DNA from: Papaver somniferum
Taxonomy: Eukaryota > Streptophyta > Magnoliopsida > Ranunculales > Papaveraceae
Direction: 5' to 3'
Length of the DNA: 64,000 bases
NCBI RefSeq assembly: GCF_003573695.1
Contig: NC_039361.1
Span: 86,136,149 to 86,200,148 of the forward strand
Shown: positions 58,810-64,000 of the stretch, piece after piece
Position numbering within the stretch: the first letter of the stretch is position 1
Layout of the letters: the number at the start of each line of letters is the position of its first letter
The notes under the pieces: model-generated
What the model was told of the DNA's origin: nothing
What the model saw: the letters and a program-made list of their open reading frames with translations, nothing else
Database searches by the model: none
Program-made: the position numbers and the translations under genes

Positions 58810-61264
58810 ACAAAAAGCGGGAGTCTAACAACCTCACCCAATATTTCGTTTAGGTAATCTGTATGGACTAAGTCCAATATAATTCTGAGAGCACCAACTA
58901 ATACAGGGAGCTCAATCAAGAAATATACAAAAGAGTTATATCTCTGTTTCTTAATGTAATCAGCAAATCAAACAAATAGAAATCCGTGAGCTTGATTATT
59001 ATAAGAACAACTTGGACGGTATCAAAATCCAATATCCAAGAGTCAATCAATTCAATCAACAGTCAAAGGTTGGATTCATAATTAATTGAACTTACACACA
59101 ACCTGTGGTATTTCAATTATATAGAAAATATAATGCGGAAAAGAAATAACACAGACACCGGAAGTTTTGTTAACGAGGAAACTGCAAATGGATAAAAATC
59201 CCAGGACCTAGTCCAGATTTGAACTCCACACTGTATTAAGCCGCTTCAGACACTAGCCTACTCCAAGTTAACTTCGGACTGGAATGTATTTGAGCCCTAA
59301 CCAATCTCACATTGATCAAGGTACAGTCGCGTTCCTTACGCCTCTGAATCCCAACAGGACTATGCGCACTTGATTCTCTTAGCTATCTCACCCACAACTA
59401 AAAGTTGCGAAGACCCAAAGTCGAAGACTTGATAAAGCAATTTGTCTCACACATAAAATTCTATTAAATAGATAAATCTGTCTCCCACAGAAATACCTAT
59501 GAGTTTTGTTCCGTCTTTTGATAAATCAAGGTGAATAGGAACCAATTGATACACCGGTCTTATATTTCCGAAGAACAACCTAGTAATATCAATCACCTCA
59601 CAATAATCTTAATCGTATGGTAGCGAAACAAGATATTGTGGAATCACAAACGATGAGACGAAGATGTTTGTGACTTTTATCTTGCCTATCAGAGATTAAA
59701 TCTCGGGCAAATATTAGAGAAGATAGTAATCAATACGATCAAAAACAACAAGATCAGAACACGCAACTACAGAGAAAATAGTTGGGTCTGTCTTTACAAT
59801 CCCAATGAAGTCTTCAAGTCGTTAACCTGCAGAGTTTTGGAAAAACCTAAGGTTAAAGGAGAATCGACTTTAGTCACAACTAGTATCACACAGGAGGTTT
59901 TGGGATTAGGTTTCCCAGTTGCTAGAGTTCTCCCTTATATAATCTTCAAATCAGGGTTTGCAATCAATGCTACCTTGGTAACAAAGCATTCAATATTCAC
60001 CATTAGATGAAAACCTGATTAGGCCCAAGCTAATATATTTCAACCGTTAGATCGAACTTAGCTTGTTACACACGAATGAAAAGTGACTTCATTTAGATAT
60101 GAGTAACCGTACCTAAATGTGTGCATCTTGTTGTCTCAACAATATTTAACCGAAGTTATCCATATGAACACTTTCATATCAACCTTATTCATCTTAACCA
60201 TAACTAGTTCAACTGACTCAAATGAAACTAGCTCTAGAGTTGTTCAATTGTATATATTCTCATAGAAGTATACAAGACACAATTGAATCAAAATCGATTT
60301 TGATCCACTTGAATCAATTCATGAACATTATAGCCACGGTTTGCAAAAGACTGCATTCCTTAATATATAAATGTATTAGTTCATGAAAAAACCGAATTTA
60401 GAACATAACCTACTCAAGTATGCAAACGGGTACACATACCTAAGTGGCCGTACTAAGTTTGGGTTCGCCAATATGCGAACGGGTACGCATACCTCCAAAA
60501 TCAGTTGAATTTCCGGACATGAACTTTACGCCAGTACGCATACGGGTATGCATACTAAGTTCCCGGACTTTCATTAACCAACCAGTACGCATACTGGTAT
60601 GCATACTATGGTTCCCGAACTTGTTTATGCATACTGGTATGCATACATGCAACAGTTTAGCATACAAGTACGCTTACCGTGCTATATCCAATCATGGTTA
60701 ATTGTTCTAAACTCTCATTTCAATCATTGAAACATTCTTATAAGACGACAATAGTTGTATCACAGAAACTATTAGCTTCAAAGCAATTTTCAAGTGATCG
60801 AATGATCAATACGAAACATTCTGAGTCTACATCAAATGACTGTCTTACAAAAATCATGTAAGATGTTACCAGGCGATTTTCACATGATCATATTTTGACT
60901 TTCCTCAAGAATATAAGATGAACTTGGTTAAAGCGAAATCTTACTAACACATATTTCGAGAAATATGTAAGCGAGTTAAACTCAGCTCGAAATATCAAAT
61001 GTGTACAATCGAAGTCTATATAGATATACGACCTTTTTCTCAAATAGGAGATAAAGTAAGCAGACTTTTGAGTGATAGATGAGTTCAAGTCTCCGCATAC
61101 CTTTTGTTGATGAAGTTTCACAATCTCCCCTTAGTAGTTCGTCGTCTTCAATCGATGAACCCCGTGAAGTTTAATGCTCAACTACACTTACTATCCTAAT
61201 CCGAGACTTAGTTATAAGTAGACTAGAAATCAAGACTTATAGTTTTGGAAACTAAACTTGACAA
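58810..61264 (-). repeat. A6 5' LTR, lacking its first 50 bp or so
   Basis: Pairs with 52653..55022, but the upper end stops at …AAACTTGACAAC, short of the usual GCTTGCGAG…GCTCTAACA. TATA-like ATATAAGGG at 59934..59943. The U3 array (60418..60680) has six units. Confidence 0.88.
60418..60680 (-). repeat. U3 motif array, A6 5' LTR (six units)
   Basis: As 54141..54387 with one more unit, ATGCATACTGGTATGCATAC, near 60627..60646. The middle units read CAGTACGCATACGGGTATGC and CAGTACGCATACTGGTATGC. Confidence 0.75.
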
Positions 61265-61547
61265 CCAAAGATGAGTTTCTTCTAGTTCCGTATCAAGACC
61301 TTTTGATTTTCAAGGATTTTGGTATGACCATCAATGAGATGATTTATTTACAGTTGAAGGTTTGCAAAGTCGACCTTTGAGTCATTCTGAAAAAGAATTA
61401 AATCCTTGACAGATTCACCAATCTAGGAGTTGTACTCCTTCCTTGCAATCATCTTTTTCAAGACAAGTTCTTGAACCGAACTGCATCATTTGATGTCTTC
61501 TTCTATATCAAGATTTACTATTTTTGAGATCTTGAAGAGTTCTCCAT
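61265..61547 (-). pseudogene. A5 ORF2, N-terminal part
   Basis: Aligned with A1 ORF2 from ATG 61547 (MENSSRSQK, then TAG). The helix region follows (NLQL.INHLIDGHTKILENQ). Several stops, including the shared …AACTCCTAG at 61423..61425. It is cut at 61264 by A6; its continuation is 52500..52652. Confidence 0.55.
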
Positions 61548-62190
61548 ACATTTTTTGAATAGGGACGGAGAAAGCAAAAAATATATATCTACATATTTGT
61601 GAACAAGAGAAGGAACCATGTTATGGAAACCCTAAAAACTCTTAAAGAGGAAGAAGACACGGACGTTCATGGAACGGTAAAAGAAAGTTAATATATCAGA
61701 ATAAATCCAAAATAATGAAATATACTTTGTTTTCTAATATCTTATATCTTTTCATGGCTCAATAATTTAGAGGATGCTTTAAATTAGAGAACACAAACAA
61801 AGATACATCAGTTACTAGGAGTCAAGATATGACTCAACTTATGTAAATGGAGAAAACTATATTAACACAAACCATTCGATCAGACGATAAAATGCAACGA
61901 ACTTGAGCATCCCGCAAATATCATCCTTGCAACTCTCAAGTTGGATACAAGGATGAAATTACCTAGACTTAAGTAGTAGAGTGGGAAGTAATACCACTAC
62001 GAATATTTAGGGAAGAGTTGTAAATACCTTCTGAGCGTTTGTGCGGTTTTCTCCTTACATTCCTTTGATCATATCTTATGCCAAGACAATCAGACATAAA
62101 CCCTTTTAAGTATCCATCAGAAGGATTTTTCTGAGGATTAAATCTAGCACCTCTAGAGATTGGTTCCAGTGGGTCAAAATTGTGAAAATT
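61548..62190 (-). other. A5 interior between gag and ORF2
   Basis: Noncoding, aligned with 4593..5052 of A1 (shared GTAGAGTGGGAAGTAAT.CCACTACGA-type block near 61975). No ORF supported. Confidence 0.5.
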
Positions 62191-62519
62191 TCATCTCCTA
62201 GACTTAGGTCTACCAGACTTATTCTCAATAACACTAGAAATGTGAATATTTGTAGCGCATAAATTAGCACCATTGAAAGGGACAGGATTCCTGAAGAGAT
62301 TTCTAGAAAATTGGCCTTGGAAACCTCGTGCATGAGTGTTCTGGTTTTCTGTATGAATGAAATCCATTGTAGATGTCGTCAGACGATTTACTCCATCGAG
62401 AGTAAAAAGAAATAGATTTTGAAGATCATAAATCTGTTTCTTTCTAGTATAACAATGTAGAACATCGTGATTCCTTTTCCTACTGAATGAACAAGTTCGT
62501 GGATAAGAAAAATTAGAAG
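62191..62519 (-). pseudogene. A5 gag-like ORF, C-terminal part
   Basis: Homologous to the end of A1 gag: a knuckle-like CSFSRKRNHDVLHC (second Cys is Ser and the Gly is Arg, so it is no longer a normal CCHC box), then IYDLQNLFLFTLDGVNRLTTST and ANLCATNIHISSVIENKSG. The upstream half lies beyond A7, which is inserted here. The Met at 62577 belongs to A7 and is not a gag start. Confidence 0.6.
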
Positions 62520-64000
62520 TTTTAGAGCATTTCTCGGTCGAAATCGCATGCGTTTCTATCTCAAGCATGTTTGTCAATGTTAGTGATCAAAACTATAAGT
62601 CTTGATTTCTAGTCTATTATAGCTAAGTCTCGGACTAGGATAGAAAGTGTTGTTGATCTCAAGGAATTCATGGAGATTCATCATACAAGAATAAGAACTA
62701 CTCAGGGAACCGGTGGAAGTTCTAGACAAAAAGGTATGTGAAGACTTGAACTTATCTGTCACTCAAAAGTCTATCTACTCTATCTCCTACTCTTTGAGAA
62801 AAGAAGTCGTATGTTATATATATAGACTTGGATTATACAAATTTGGTATTTCGAGCCGAGTATACCTTGTCTATCTATATCTCGAAATATGTGTTGGTAA
62901 GATTTTCGCTTCGATCAAGTTTATCTTTACCTAGTGACGAAAGTCATGATTTGTTTCAATCACTTTGAAAATTGCTTTGACGAGAAATAGTGTAACAACT
63001 ATATAAACGTCCTCTAAGAATGTTTCAATGATTGAAATGAGAGTTTAGATTACATAACCAATGGTGGACATAAGCATTGTTGTGGAAACACATTTATGTA
63101 TAAGTCTTATTCCTTGAACCAAAGTTTGCGAACTTTGTTGATCAAGAGAACCGGAAGAATGGCGTGAGCCAAGTCCGCGAAGTTCTCAAACCCGAGAATT
63201 TCTGTTGGAGTTGACAAACTACTTGCGTGAAGCTAAGTCCGCGAACCCAGACCGCTAACCGGCGAAGTTCTCAAACCTGAGAATTTCTACTGGAGTTTGT
63301 AAACTCTGCCCGGTAACTTAATTCCGCGAACCTAGTCTGAGAACTTGAGAAAGTTATATATATCTGAAGATGATTTCTGAACTTAAACTTAAAAAGACTA
63401 GGGAATGCAGTTTGCAAACCGTGGCTGTAAAAGATCATGAACCGATTCAAGTGAATCAAATCACTTTGCTTCAATTGTGTCTTGTGTAGTACATGAGATT
63501 TTCTTGCAATTGAACAACTCTCTAACTAGTTCATTTGAAGTCATTTGAACTAGTTATGGTGAAGAAGAATATGGTTGATATGAAATTCTCATATGGCTAA
63601 ACTTTTGGTTAACTATTGTTGAACCAACAAGTGCATACGTTTGGGTACGGTTAACAAACCTAGAAGCGTGCATCGTCAAGTGTGTGTAACAAGATAAGTT
63701 TTCGATCTAACGTTTGAGAAATATTAGCTTGAATCCAAATAAGGTTTTCATCTAACGGTGAATATCGAATGCTTTGTTACTAAGTTAACATTGATTGGAA
63801 ACCCTGATTTCAAAGACTATATAAAGGAGACATCTAGTATTGTGCAAAACTAATCCCCACACCTTACGTGTGATACTAGTTTGCGTGCTAGAGTCGATTC
63901 TCCTTTAACCTTTGGTTTTCTTCTTCTAAAACCAGGTTAACGACTTAAAGACTTCATTGGGATTGTGAAGCCATACTGATACTACTTTTATCATATTTGT
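62520..64000 (+). repeat. A7: plus-strand A-family LTR, incomplete at the window edge
   Basis: Starts TTTTAGAGCATTTC (normally TGTTAGAGC) at 62520 and matches A3 through 63790..64000 (TATATAAAGGAGACATCTAG). It runs off the window before its end, so solo or full-length status and the TSD are unknown. TATA (CTATATAAAG) on the plus strand near 63818. U3 carries AGTCCGCGAA-type units at about 63160..63345. Confidence 0.85.

Larger units (their letters stand above)
52653..61264 (-). mobile_element. A6: copia-like gag-only LTR element inserted in A5 ORF2
   Basis: 3' LTR 52653..55022, interior 55023..58809, 5' LTR 58810..61264. A perfect initiator-Met PBS and a PPT define direction. The flanks are the two halves of the A5 ORF2 region (…GACTGCATCAAAG on one side, CATCTTTG on the other). 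About 50 bp of the 5' LTR start and the TSD were lost at 61264. The interior has gag-like and ORF2-like frames but no pol. In the first 260 bp of the LTRs I count about 24 differences (about 9%). Confidence 0.88.

Overview
The window is nuclear DNA of a flowering plant, AT-rich and made almost wholly of LTR retrotransposons. I found no host gene, tRNA, rRNA, CRISPR array or bacterial-type operon. Plant-specific signs are Tat-lineage Ty3/gypsy gag/protease/RT fragments with a CX2HX4HX4C knuckle, and a Ty1/copia-like family whose primer binding site matches plant initiator Met-tRNA (TGGTATCAGAGC). The LTR sequences look to me like those of poppy relatives (Papaveraceae), but that is recollection only and weak.

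The main structure is a seven-level nest, which I rebuilt from LTR ends, target-site duplications (TSDs) and reading frames that rejoin across the insertions. I name the families A (copia-like, LTR about 2.4 kb, gag only), B and C (LTR 1.2 and 1.7 kb, sharing one unusual ORF), G1 (Tat-type gypsy) and D (a second Tat-type element with 3.5 kb LTRs). All lie on the minus strand except A3 and A7. Order from oldest host to youngest guest: A5 (50136..52652 plus 61265..62519) holds A4 (49670..50135). A4 holds G1 (1..473, 32208..32313, 45409..49669). G1 holds A1 (474..32207) and D (32314..45408). A1 holds B (5053..11333) in its interior and C (14115..31544) in its 5' LTR. C holds A2 (18542..29190). 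A2 holds the plus-strand solo LTR A3 (24239..26135). A5 also holds A6 (52653..61264) and the plus-strand LTR A7 (62520..64000, running off the window).

Exact 5-bp TSDs are visible for B (gagat), C (tgaac), A2 (catat), A3 (acatc) and D (gatag). LTR-LTR divergence counted by eye falls with nesting depth: about 6% for A1, 4-5% for C and 2% for A2, with B about 2% and D and A6 about 8-9%. This agrees with the insertion order.

No element is visibly able to move alone. G1 has a broken gag, a protease and an RT whose YVDD box reads YVDS. D keeps broken gag and protease but no recognisable RT or integrase, and has an antisense ORF next to its 3' LTR. A elements carry a degenerate gag-like ORF and a small coiled-coil ORF but no pol. 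B and C carry one long acidic ORF ending in a hydrophobic segment and no pol. The points most worth following are the shared B/C ORF, the D antisense ORF, the changing motif arrays in the A-family U3, and the large structured leader of D.
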